Program-made: the position numbers and the translations under genes | Notes under the pieces: model-generated | The model's input: only the letters and a program-made list of their open reading frames with translations | What the model was told of the DNA's origin: nothing | Database searches by the model: none | Assembly (NCBI GenBank): GCA_035535315.1 | Contig: DATLQD010000033.1 | Span: forward strand, 1-25,236 | Reading direction: 5' to 3' | Origin: DASQGA01 sp035535315 | Lineage (GTDB): Bacteria; Actinomycetota; Thermoleophilia; Gaiellales; Gaiellaceae | Length of the DNA: 25,236 bases | In this document: positions 15,028 to 21,370 of the stretch, one piece after another | Layout: each line of letters starts with the position of its first letter | Numbering within the stretch: the stretch's first letter is position 1

Positions 15028-15234
15028 ATGGCCGACGAGCGAGAGGTCGAGCACGAGCCGCAGGTCCTCCAGGGTGAGGACGACATCCCGCGTCAGCCGA
15101 CGTCACAGCGTGACCCGTTCATTCCCGAGCCCGGCGCACGGCCCGGCGAGCAAAAGGCGTTTCGCATCTTGCCGCTCGCCTTCATCGCGATCGGGATCGC
15201 CGTTGTGATCGTGATCGTCGCGGCACTCCGCTAG
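15028..15234 (+). CDS. Small protein with a single C-terminal membrane segment, function unknown
   Basis: I do not recognise a family. The 68 residues comprise an acidic and Pro/Gln-rich hydrophilic stretch (1-42, starting MADEREVEHEPQ) and one strongly hydrophobic helix (about 47-66, LPLAFIAIGIAVVIVIVAAL) ending in Arg. It would therefore sit as a tail-anchored protein with its N terminus in the cytoplasm. ATG 15028 has GGGG about four bases upstream and a TAGACT element (15015-15020) that could serve as a -10 box with a very short leader. It is divergent from rfbA and convergent with the macro-domain gene; its TAG stop (15232-15234) shares CTAG with that gene's stop. Such exact packing between known genes argues that it is real. 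Confidence 0.6.
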   Translation: MADEREVEHEPQVLQGEDDIPRQPTSQRDPFIPEPGARPGEQKAFRILPLAFIAIGIAVVIVIVAALR

Positions 15235-15722
15235 CTCGAGACTTCCGCCTCGAACGTCGCCCTTGCGTCCTCTCCGTAGACGGCGAAGACGACGCGCTCG
15301 AGTCCCGATGGCTCGTAGCTCCGGGCTTCGGCGACCATGATCCGGGCGCAGTCCTCGAGCGGAAAACCTCCTACTCCCGTCCCGAAAGCGGGCAAGGCGA
15401 GCGATCGGGCCCCGAGCTCGTCGGCCACTTCGAGCACGCGGCGCGTCGTGCGTCCCACGAGCTCCTCGTCCGTGCGGAGATCCTGGCCCATGACCGCCCC
15501 GTGGATGACGTGCTTCGCCGCGAGCCGCCCTGCGCCCGTGGCAACTGCATCGCCCACCGGAATCGGGCCGAGACCGACAGCTTCCCGCTCTATCTCCTCC
15601 CCACCGGCGCGCTTGATCGCGCCGGCCACGCCGGAGCCCATCCAGAGCCGGTCGTTCGCCGCATTCGCGATCGCGTCGACTTCGAGGGTGCTGATGTCGC
15701 CTTCGACCACCTCGAGCTGCAT
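15231..15722 (-). CDS. Macro-domain protein (ADP-ribose binding or hydrolase)
   Basis: A 163-residue single-domain cytoplasmic protein. Macro domains bind ADP-ribose; many hydrolyse O-acetyl-ADP-ribose or remove mono-ADP-ribose from proteins. Signatures are VVEGDISTLEVDAIANAAND (5-24; the Asp in GDI contacts the adenine), GSGVAGAIKRAGG (29-41; substrate loop), HVIHGAVM (71-78) and LALPAFGTGVGGFP (108-121; diphosphate loop). The NAAN motif is present but is followed by DRL rather than NxL/GGG, so it is not a strict MacroD2/YmdB type. ATG 15722 begins 10 bases after the MMPL stop, implying co-transcription behind the transporter. Whether it acts on a metabolite, protein or nucleic acid cannot be told from sequence. 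Confidence 0.9.
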   Translation of the reverse strand: MQLEVVEGDISTLEVDAIANAANDRLWMGSGVAGAIKRAGGEEIEREAVGLGPIPVGDAVATGAGRLAAKHVIHGAVMGQDLRTDEELVGRTTRRVLEVADELGARSLALPAFGTGVGGFPLEDCARIMVAEARSYEPSGLERVVFAVYGEDARATFEAEVSS

Positions 15723-15732
15723 GAGGGGCAGA

Positions 15733-17910
15733 CTAACGGCCGCTCGGGCTCGCAGCCGGCCTCGGGTCGAGCGGCGAGGACTTCACCCGGGCGAGGCGGG
15801 CGACGCTGGGCGGCAGCCACCAGTTCCACCGGCCGAAGAGCTTCATCGCACTCGGAACGAGCAGCGCCCGGATCACTGTCACGTCGATCAGGATGGCGGC
15901 CGCAAGGCCGAAGCCGAACTGCTGCAGACCGAGGATCGAACCGACGACGAAACCCATGAACGCGGCGAACATGATCAGCCCGGCTGCAGTGACGATCCTG
16001 CCGGTCTTCGCGAGGCCGAGCGCGACCGCGTGCTCGTTGTCATGCGTGCGATCCCACTCCTCTCGCATCCGGCTGACGAGAAAGACCTCGTAGTCCATCG
16101 AGAGCCCGAAGAGCATCGCGAAGAGGAAGATCGGGATCCAGAACTCGATCTGGTCGAACGACTGGATGCCCAGCGCCTCACCGCCGCCGTACTTGAACAC
16201 GGCGACGAGCAGGCCGTAGGCGGCACCGATCGCGAGCAGGTTCAAGATGATCGCCTTCAGCGGCAGGAGGAGCGACCGGAACGCGCGCAGGAGGAGGAAG
16301 TAGGTGAGGACGAGCACGGCGGCGACGAGCCAGGGGAAAGCCCCGTAAGCCGTTTCGATCACGTCGACCGAGCTCGGTGGGCCGCCGCCGGCGTAGACCT
16401 GAACGCCGCCCGGGAAGCGTGCGGCCGGCACGATCTCGCTTCGGAGACGCCGGGCGAAGTCCATGGCCTCCGGCGACCCGTATTCGTGCCGCCCGACGAC
16501 CTGTAGGTGGATATAGCGGCCGCTCGAGTCGACAAACGGCGGCTCCAGGTCCACGCCCGCGACACCCGTGGTCTCGGGATCTCCTTCGATCCCGCGCACG
16601 AGCCGCCCTACGGCTGCGCGTACCTCCGGGTCCCGTACGTCTCCGGCCCGGCCCGTGTCGATCGCGATCTCGGTCGGGGCAACCGCACCGTCGCCGACTG
16701 AATTCGCGAGCACGTTCAAGCCCTGAACGCTCGGCAGGTCCTGCGGGATCCCCTTGTTCGATCCCGGGCCGACCTGAAGCGCGAAGACCGGGATGGCTGC
16801 CGCGAGCAGCAGCGCCGTCGTTCCGAGGGCGAAGGGAAGCGGCCGGCGCATGATCGCCCGGGCGAGCCTGGCCCACATGTTGTTCTCCTCGTCGGCGCGG
16901 CGTCGGGCGATCGCCTTCGGGACTACCCGCACCCGGTCGAGCCCGTCCGCACAGAGGTAGAGGAGGACGGGGAGGAGCGTGAGCGCACAGACGATCGAGA
17001 CCATCGGGATCACGAGCCCGCCGAGCCCGAAGCCCCGCATGAATGGGAGCGGCATGGCGAGCATGAGCGCGAGCCCGATTGCGACGGCAGTGCCGCTGAA
17101 GACGACCGCACGCCCTGCCGTGCCCATCGTGCGGGCAATCGCCTCCTCTTTCGTGCCGCCCTTGGCGCGCTCCTCGCGGTAGCGGTAAACGACGAGGAGC
17201 GAGTAGTCGATCGCAATCCCGAGGCCGATCAGGGCGACCATGTTCTGGAGGTAGGTCGAGAGCTCCATGAAGTGCGCGAGGATCCAGATGATCGCGAGCG
17301 TCGCCGGGATCGCCGCCGCGGCAAAGAGCATGGGCAGGATGAAGGCAAAGGTTCCGAAGACGAAGATGAGGATGGCCAGCGCAATCGGGATCGCGGTGTA
17401 GAGCTCACCCACCTTCGCGTCACGCGCGAAGACGTCGTCGGTGTCCTTGGTGATCGCGGCCGCTCCGGTGACGTAGAGCTTTCCGTTCGGGATCTCCCCG
17501 GCTGCGGCGCGCACCCGGTCCGTGTAGTTCTTGGCGTCGGCAGGCTCGAGGGCCGAGGTCACGGTCGCCGTGGCAGTGCGGACCGATACCGCGCGGGCCG
17601 AGACAAAGCGTCCGGTGGGGATCTCGTCGGCCACCCGCTTCCCGACGCGCTCGAGCGCCGGAAGCGCCTCGGCGGCCGTGTTGCCTGGATTCGCCTGGTA
17701 CACGAGCTGGAAAGAGCCGTCGGAGCGCTGCCCGAAGTGGTCGTGCAGGATCTTCTCGGCCTTCGCCGTGTCGCTACCCGGAATCGAGAAGCGATTCGTG
17801 AGGAGTTTCGAGAGGCCGCTGGCGGCGACCCCCGAGACGAGGAACACGACCACCCAGGCGGCGACGACCGCCCAGCGGTAGCGAATCATCGTAAGTGTCC
17901 AGCGTTCCAT
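15733..17910 (-). CDS. MMPL/RND-family transporter
   Basis: A 725-residue polytopic membrane protein that should export lipids or hydrophobic compounds with proton motive force. It has the standard two-fold layout: one N-terminal helix (13-35), an extracytoplasmic loop (about 40-170), a bundle of helices, a second helix (about 355-378), a second outer loop and a final helix bundle. The family signature occurs once in each half, GLGIAIDYSLLVVYRYREE and GLSMDYEVFLVSRMREEWD, with the Asp-Tyr pairs that relay protons. At this length, without the large insertions of mycobacterial MmpL3, it resembles the many generic actinobacterial MMPL genes. ATG 17910 lies just downstream of a promoter with a palindromic operator, suggesting induction by a ligand. 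The macro-domain gene follows 10 bases later. Substrate unknown. Confidence 0.94.
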   Translation of the reverse strand: MERWTLTMIRYRWAVVAAWVVVFLVSGVAASGLSKLLTNRFSIPGSDTAKAEKILHDHFGQRSDGSFQLVYQANPGNTAAEALPALERVGKRVADEIPTGRFVSARAVSVRTATATVTSALEPADAKNYTDRVRAAAGEIPNGKLYVTGAAAITKDTDDVFARDAKVGELYTAIPIALAILIFVFGTFAFILPMLFAAAAIPATLAIIWILAHFMELSTYLQNMVALIGLGIAIDYSLLVVYRYREERAKGGTKEEAIARTMGTAGRAVVFSGTAVAIGLALMLAMPLPFMRGFGLGGLVIPMVSIVCALTLLPVLLYLCADGLDRVRVVPKAIARRRADEENNMWARLARAIMRRPLPFALGTTALLLAAAIPVFALQVGPGSNKGIPQDLPSVQGLNVLANSVGDGAVAPTEIAIDTGRAGDVRDPEVRAAVGRLVRGIEGDPETTGVAGVDLEPPFVDSSGRYIHLQVVGRHEYGSPEAMDFARRLRSEIVPAARFPGGVQVYAGGGPPSSVDVIETAYGAFPWLVAAVLVLTYFLLLRAFRSLLLPLKAIILNLLAIGAAYGLLVAVFKYGGGEALGIQSFDQIEFWIPIFLFAMLFGLSMDYEVFLVSRMREEWDRTHDNEHAVALGLAKTGRIVTAAGLIMFAAFMGFVVGSILGLQQFGFGLAAAILIDVTVIRALLVPSAMKLFGRWNWWLPPSVARLARVKSSPLDPRPAASPSGR

Positions 17911-17928
17911 CGAGGCGCCCTCAGGTCG

Positions 17929-17948
17929 AAGCTAGCGCTCGCTAACTT
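17929..17948 (-). promoter_or_regulatory. Palindromic TetR-type operator upstream of the MMPL gene
   Basis: Minus strand AAGTTAGCGAGCGCTAGCTT is a 20-base inverted repeat with nine of ten positions symmetric: TAGCG-AG-CGCTA at the core and AAG/CTT outside. TTAGCGAGCGCTA-like palindromes are common operators of TetR-family repressors controlling efflux pumps. It starts 19 bases before the MMPL start codon and overlaps a candidate -10 hexamer. No TetR gene is in the window, so the repressor would be encoded elsewhere. Confidence 0.6.
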
Positions 17949-17973
17949 AACGCGAAGGGCGGGATCTCGTCAA
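17945..17973 (-). promoter_or_regulatory. Candidate vegetative promoter of the MMPL-macro operon
   Basis: On the minus strand TTGACG (17968-17973; five of six to TTGACA) is followed after 17 bases by TTAAGT (17945-17950), a weaker -10. The -10 overlaps the palindromic operator, which is the usual geometry for repression. Transcription would start roughly 25 bases before the MMPL ATG. Confidence 0.45.
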
Positions 17974-18105
17974 GCGCCTGGCGCGGCGGCGGGCGGCCTT
18001 TCGAGCCCTCGCCCGGTCGGCGTTTCCGACGGCGGCGAACCAGACGTAGACTGCAAAGGTGGCCGTCCATCCGGCGGCTCGTCCGGCTCGGCGGAGGTTG
18101 CTCAC
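17947..18105 (-). CDS. Possible small basic membrane protein (52 residues)
   Basis: A GTG-started frame of 52 residues between the MMPL gene and the SigB-type promoter. The product would carry one hydrophobic stretch, WTATFAVYVWFAAVG (13-27), then a highly basic tail (RARARKAARRRARRLTRSR). That pattern fits a small membrane protein with its tail in the cytoplasm. Support is weak: only TTAGG is seen as a ribosome-binding site, and the 3' end coincides with the MMPL promoter and operator. If transcribed it would read into MMPL. No family recognised. Confidence 0.25.
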   Translation of the reverse strand: MSNLRRAGRAAGWTATFAVYVWFAAVGNADRARARKAARRRARRLTRSRPSR

Positions 18106-18138
18106 CAACGCAGCCTAATTCAGGGATAGCGCCAAACG

Positions 18139-18163
18139 GTTTCCTGACGATGCTCCCGGGTAG
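18139..18163 (+). promoter_or_regulatory. SigB/SigF-type stress promoter
   Basis: GTTT (18139-18142), 15 bases, then GGGTAG (18158-18163). This matches the actinobacterial SigB/SigF general-stress consensus (GTTT, 14-16 bases, GGGTAT) at nine of ten positions. Transcription would begin near 18170, about 30 bases before the ATG of the YtxH-like gene, whose Bacillus relatives belong to the general stress regulon. Confidence 0.55.
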
Positions 18164-18198
18164 ATACTTCTCACGCTAACGCGACGAAAGGAACACGG

Positions 18199-18624
18199 AT
18201 GAAGGACAAAATCAGCGGCACGGTCGAAACCGCACGGCCCTACGTCGAACGCCTGGCGCGTGACGAGGAGTTGCACGACCACGTCAAGAAGGCGTACGAG
18301 TCGGCTCGAACGATCTACGACGAGCTGATCGGGCCCAGCGGCGCGACCGGCATGGCGTTCAAGGTTGCTAAGGACAAGGATCTTCAGGACGAGCTGAAGA
18401 AAGCCGTCGAGCAGCTCCGCAAGGCCGGCGAGCACGCCCAGGGCAAGAGCTCGCACGCCGGACGGAACATGACCTTGCTGCTTGCGGGGATCACACTCGG
18501 CGTTCTCTTCAATCCGGCCACCGGTCCGGATACGCGCAGATGGCTCCGCGACAAGGTCCTCGGACCGGAAGAGCCGTTCGAGTACCAGTCGAACGGCCCG
18601 TCGAGCTCTTCCAGCTCCTCCTAG
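18199..18624 (+). CDS. YtxH-like small membrane-associated stress protein
   Basis: A 141-residue protein. ATG 18199 follows AAAGGA (18187-18192). Residues 1-85 are charged and helical (RPYVERLARDEELHDHVKKA, KVAKDKDLQDELKKAVEQLR), suggesting a coiled coil or amphipathic bundle. Residues 91-107 form one hydrophobic segment (MTLLLAGITLGVLFNP). It is followed by TGPDTRRWLRDKV, the short motif that closes the membrane segment of YtxH-like proteins. The C terminus is a run of serines. YtxH-family members in Bacillus are general-stress proteins of unknown mechanism; the SigB-type promoter here agrees. A perfect 13-bp hairpin begins 27 bases after the stop. The frame of this gene continues, past its TAG, into the thioesterase without a further stop. 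Confidence 0.7.
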   Translation: MKDKISGTVETARPYVERLARDEELHDHVKKAYESARTIYDELIGPSGATGMAFKVAKDKDLQDELKKAVEQLRKAGEHAQGKSSHAGRNMTLLLAGITLGVLFNPATGPDTRRWLRDKVLGPEEPFEYQSNGPSSSSSSS

Positions 18625-18650
18625 CCGAGCGCGAAGCACGCAGCACCAGC

Positions 18651-18680
18651 CGGATGGCCCGGAAGAATCCGGGCCATCCG
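18651..18680 (+). terminator. Perfect 13-bp hairpin between the YtxH-like and thioesterase genes
   Basis: CGGATGGCCCGGA (18651-18663) and its exact complement TCCGGGCCATCCG (18668-18680) enclose an AGAA loop. The stem is very stable, but no T-run follows, so it may be a factor-assisted terminator, an RNA-stabilising structure or a translational control element. It overlaps the place where the thioesterase must begin. Confidence 0.65.
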
Positions 18681-19125
18681 CACGGACCACTATCCGTTCT
18701 GCTGGGGTTGCGGCCTCGACGTCGGAGGGCTCGGCTTTGACTGGACGCTGGCCGGCGAGCGACTCGAGGCCCGGCACGTGTTCCACGAGAGCTTCCAGGG
18801 AGCACCGGGGATCGTGCACGGCGGCATCGTCGCCGCCGTCCTCGACGAGGCATGCGGCCAGGTAGCGCGGCTCGCAACGTCGCCCGCCGTCACGAGCCGC
18901 CTCGAGATCCGTTACCTCGCGCCCGTTCCTGTCGATCAGGAGCTGAAAGTCGGGGCCGAGATAGTCGAGTCGGGTGGACGAAGCGCGGTCGCGGAAGCGA
19001 CGATCCAAGACGACAGCGGCTTCCTGCTCGCCCACGCGCGCGCCGAGTGTGTTCACGTCCGGCCCGAGTACTTTCTCTCGACGCCCCAGGGCAGAGCACT
19101 AGGAACCGACTGGCTTCCGACCTAG
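18676..19125 (+). CDS. PaaI-type hotdog thioesterase with atypical or missing start codon
   Basis: A hotdog-fold protein, probably an acyl-CoA thioesterase. Conserved parts are HYPFCWGCGLDVGGLGF (18688-18738), the small N-terminal motif of this branch. These are followed by HESFQGAPGIVHGGIVAAVLDEACG, the substrate loop and central helix with the usual HGG and Asp-Glu, then RLEIRYLAPVPVDQELKVGAEI and the final strands. The frame is open from 18625, directly after the TAG of the YtxH-like gene, yet it contains no ATG, GTG or TTG before the conserved CWGCG motif. The first ordinary start, GTG 18778, would delete about 34 residues of recognisable protein. ATC at 18676 or 18667 is a possible rare start. 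The interval given assumes 18676 (149 residues, normal family length). A frameshift from ATG 18654 or stop readthrough are alternatives. Coding sense is certain; the start is not. Confidence 0.75.
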   Translation: MRTDHYPFCWGCGLDVGGLGFDWTLAGERLEARHVFHESFQGAPGIVHGGIVAAVLDEACGQVARLATSPAVTSRLEIRYLAPVPVDQELKVGAEIVESGGRSAVAEATIQDDSGFLLAHARAECVHVRPEYFLSTPQGRALGTDWLPT

Positions 19126-19131
19126 AGCGCG

Positions 19132-19146
19132 CCGTCTAGCAGACGG
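19132..19146 (+). terminator. Short hairpin after the thioesterase gene
   Basis: CCGTCT (19132-19137) pairs perfectly with AGACGG (19141-19146) around AGC, starting six bases after the thioesterase stop. No T-run follows, so termination is only suggested by position. Confidence 0.35.
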
Positions 19147-19275
19147 GAACACGCGGAGCCTCGGCGCTCGATACCGGCGACGGGACGGCCGCACCGCGTC
19201 TACTGCAAGCTTTCGCCCTGGGCAGGGGTCTAAGCCCTTGAGGGTCGAAAAACGGCCCGGGATGTGCTAATGGAT

Positions 19276-19301
19276 GTAGGGAGGTAGTTCTGCGGCCCTA
19301 C
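19276..19301 (+). promoter_or_regulatory. Dyad spanning the ribosome-binding site of the histidine kinase gene
   Basis: GTAGGG (19276-19281) and CCCTAC (19296-19301) are exact complements 14 bases apart. They enclose most of the GGGAGG ribosome-binding site (19279-19284) and the candidate CTG start. It could be an operator or an RNA hairpin limiting translation. Apart from this, the 164 bases between the thioesterase and this gene show only the short hairpin above. Confidence 0.35.
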
Positions 19302-20681
19302 CGATGGGTTCTCGTAGCCGGTTTGATCGCGACCGCGTTGACGGTTCTCGTCAGCGCGCTCCCGTTCGTCCACAACGCGTACCAGAACCACTCCGCCCAC
19401 GCGGCGATCGAGACCGGCGCGGCCCTCGTCGCCTGGATGGCCTCGTACCTCGTCTTCCTGCGCTACCGCAGAAGCGGTCTCCTAAGCGATCTACTCCTCA
19501 CCTCCGCGCTGGCGCTCCTGGCGGCCACAAACCTTCTCTTCCTCGCCATTCCGGCGGCCTTTGCATCAGGCCCGGCCGAAGAAGCGGCGATGTGGGCTGC
19601 GGTCGTTGGAGGCGCGTTAGGCGCGGTGACACTCGCCGGCGCGGCATTCGCGGCTCCCCGACCGCTGAAGCGCCCGGCCGCCGCGGCCGCGCTCGCCGGG
19701 ATCGGCCTCATCGTGACGCTGGTGATCGTCTCGGTCATCGTCGTCGTGTTCGAGGACCGGCTGGCGCTCGGAATCAATCCAGCCTCGACTCCCGACGGGT
19801 CGACCTGGCCGCAGCCGACCGGCAACTTGCCGTTGCTCGCTCTTCTGGCGTGCGCCGGCCTTGCCTACGCCCTCAGCGCGGTCGGCTTCAGCCGCCGCGC
19901 AGCCTCGACCGGGGACCAGTTGATCTTTTGGGTCTCGATTGCCTGCGTCCTCGGTGCGTTCGCACGAGTGAATTACGTCCTCTTCCCGTCGATTTACACC
20001 GACTGGGTCTACATGGGCGACATCCTCCGGACGGCGATGTACGTCTGCCTCGCTATCGGCGCCGTCCGAGAGGTGAACGTCTACCACCGGAGCCTCGCCA
20101 AGGTCGCCGTGCTCGAAGAGCGTCGTCGGCTCGCGCGCGACTTTCATGACGGGCTCGCCCAGGAGCTCGCCTACGTCGTCGCGCACGGCCGCAACCTCGC
20201 CTGCACGACGTCGGATCCGGCCGCAGGCCGGTTGGTTGCGGCTGCGGAGCGCGCCCTCGACGAGGCGCGCGGTGCCATCGGCGCCTTGAAGCGGCAGGCC
20301 GACGAGCCCCTCGACGCCGCCCTCGCCGACACGGCGTCCGAGATCGCCCAGCGTGAGGGTGCAACGGTGAAGCTCGACCTGGCCCCCGGCGTGCGCGTGT
20401 CGTCGGCGGCACAGGACGCTCTGGTTCGCGTCGTCCGCGAAGCCTTGACGAACGCCATCCGGCACGGGCACGCCTCGATCGTCAAGGTTCATCTCGACAA
20501 CGGCGGCGGGATCCACCTGCGAATCGAGGACGACGGGCAAGGCTTCGACATCTCCGAGTCTGTCGCGAACGGGCGCTTCGGGCTCACGAGCATGAAAGAG
20601 CGGACTCGCGCCCTCGGCGGCGAGCTCCGCATCGTCTCGCACGTCGGCGGCGGCACGGCCGTCGAAGTGACCCTTCCGTGA
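19290..20681 (+). CDS. NarL-type sensor histidine kinase with N-terminal membrane domain
   Basis: Membrane sensor kinase, 463 residues from CTG 19290. That start is preferred because GGGAGG (19279-19284) lies five bases ahead and the added LRPYRWVLVAG completes the first membrane helix. TTG 19323 (452 residues) is the conventional alternative. About seven hydrophobic segments occupy the first 255 residues, with no recognisable sensory domain. Numbered from TTG 19323, the HisKA_3 motif ERRRLARDFHDGLAQEL carries the phospho-acceptor His275. The ATP-binding domain follows, with N-box REALTNAIRHG (Asn377), DDGQGF (403-408) and GRFGLTSMKERTRALGG. It autophosphorylates and should pass phosphate to the response regulator encoded next, whose GTG start overlaps this stop as GTGA. 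The signal is unknown. Confidence 0.92.
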   Translation: MRPYRWVLVAGLIATALTVLVSALPFVHNAYQNHSAHAAIETGAALVAWMASYLVFLRYRRSGLLSDLLLTSALALLAATNLLFLAIPAAFASGPAEEAAMWAAVVGGALGAVTLAGAAFAAPRPLKRPAAAAALAGIGLIVTLVIVSVIVVVFEDRLALGINPASTPDGSTWPQPTGNLPLLALLACAGLAYALSAVGFSRRAASTGDQLIFWVSIACVLGAFARVNYVLFPSIYTDWVYMGDILRTAMYVCLAIGAVREVNVYHRSLAKVAVLEERRRLARDFHDGLAQELAYVVAHGRNLACTTSDPAAGRLVAAAERALDEARGAIGALKRQADEPLDAALADTASEIAQREGATVKLDLAPGVRVSSAAQDALVRVVREALTNAIRHGHASIVKVHLDNGGGIHLRIEDDGQGFDISESVANGRFGLTSMKERTRALGGELRIVSHVGGGTAVEVTLP

Positions 20682-21319
20682 GCACCCTGATCCGCATCGT
20701 CATCGCGGACGACCATCCGCCGACGCGCGCGGGCGTGCGCGTGGCTCTCGAGGAGGGCGGCTTCACCGTCTGCTCCGAGCACGGGGATGCGCCCGGCGCC
20801 GTACGCGCGGCGCTGCAAGAGCGCCCTGACGTCTGCCTGCTCGACGTCAACATGCCCGGGAACGGAATCGCCGCGGCGGCGCGCATTCATGCCGCCCTCC
20901 CAGAGACGGCGGTGGTCATGCTCACCGTCTCGAAGGACAACAACGATCTCTTCGACGCGCTGCGCGCGGGCGCCGCGGGCTATCTACTCAAGGACACCGA
21001 CCCTGTACGACTACCCCACGCGCTCCGCGGCGTGCTCGAGGGAGAGGCCGCGCTTCCGCGGGCTCTGGTCGCGCGCCTCATCGACGAGTTCCGCGACCGG
21101 GAACAGCGGCGCGTCTCGCTCCTCAAGCGCCGCTCGGTCGAGCTCACGAGCCGCGAGTGGCAAGTCCTCGAGCTGCTGCGGGCCGGACTGACGACGGGCG
21201 AGATCGCCGATCAGCTAGTGATCTCGCGCGTGACGGTCCGAACGCACGTGTCGGCGATCCTCAGGAAGCTCCAGGTCGGCAACCGCAAGGCCGCGCTTCA
21301 GCTCTTCGAAAAGAACTGA
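20678..21319 (+). CDS. NarL/LuxR-family response regulator
   Basis: A 213-residue transcription factor partnered with the kinase directly upstream (4-base overlap). The receiver domain shows the acidic pair in VIADDHPPTRAG (Asp11, Asp12), phosphorylation site Asp56 in CLLDVNMPG, the switch Thr in VVMLTVSKDNN, and Lys in GYLLKDTD. A linker rich in Arg leads to a LuxR-type helix-turn-helix (about 150-205): LTSREWQVLELLRAGLTTGE, then IADQLVISRVTVRTHVSAIL and RKLQVGNRKAAL. It binds DNA as a dimer on phosphorylation. Possible targets are its own operon, which carries a GTAGGG/CCCTAC dyad, and the convergent surface-protein gene, which has a CTAC-rich dyad upstream; both are inferences. Confidence 0.94.
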   Translation: MSTLIRIVIADDHPPTRAGVRVALEEGGFTVCSEHGDAPGAVRAALQERPDVCLLDVNMPGNGIAAAARIHAALPETAVVMLTVSKDNNDLFDALRAGAAGYLLKDTDPVRLPHALRGVLEGEAALPRALVARLIDEFRDREQRRVSLLKRRSVELTSREWQVLELLRAGLTTGEIADQLVISRVTVRTHVSAILRKLQVGNRKAALQLFEKN

Positions 21320-21333
21320 GACGGGAGGAAGAA

Positions 21334-21357
21334 GGGGAAGCGCGTGGTGCGCTCCCC
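21334..21357. terminator. Bidirectional hairpin between response regulator and repeat protein
   Basis: GGGGAAGCGC (21334-21343) and GCGCTCCCC (21349-21357) form a nine-pair stem with one bulged A. It lies in the 51-base gap between two convergent genes, so it could end transcripts from both sides. Purine-rich DNA on the left gives a partial pyrimidine run for the minus-strand transcript. Confidence 0.5.
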
Positions 21358-21370
21358 CTCGCGATTCCGT

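Noticed and set aside
17272..18129. A 285-codon plus-strand frame opposite the MMPL start and the upstream region
   Set aside because: Mostly charged low-complexity residues, and it covers the MMPL promoter and operator; no family resemblance.
18115..19056. A 313-codon minus-strand frame opposite the YtxH-like and thioesterase genes
   Set aside because: No domain signal; the plus frames have a good ribosome-binding site, a SigB-type promoter and conserved hotdog motifs.
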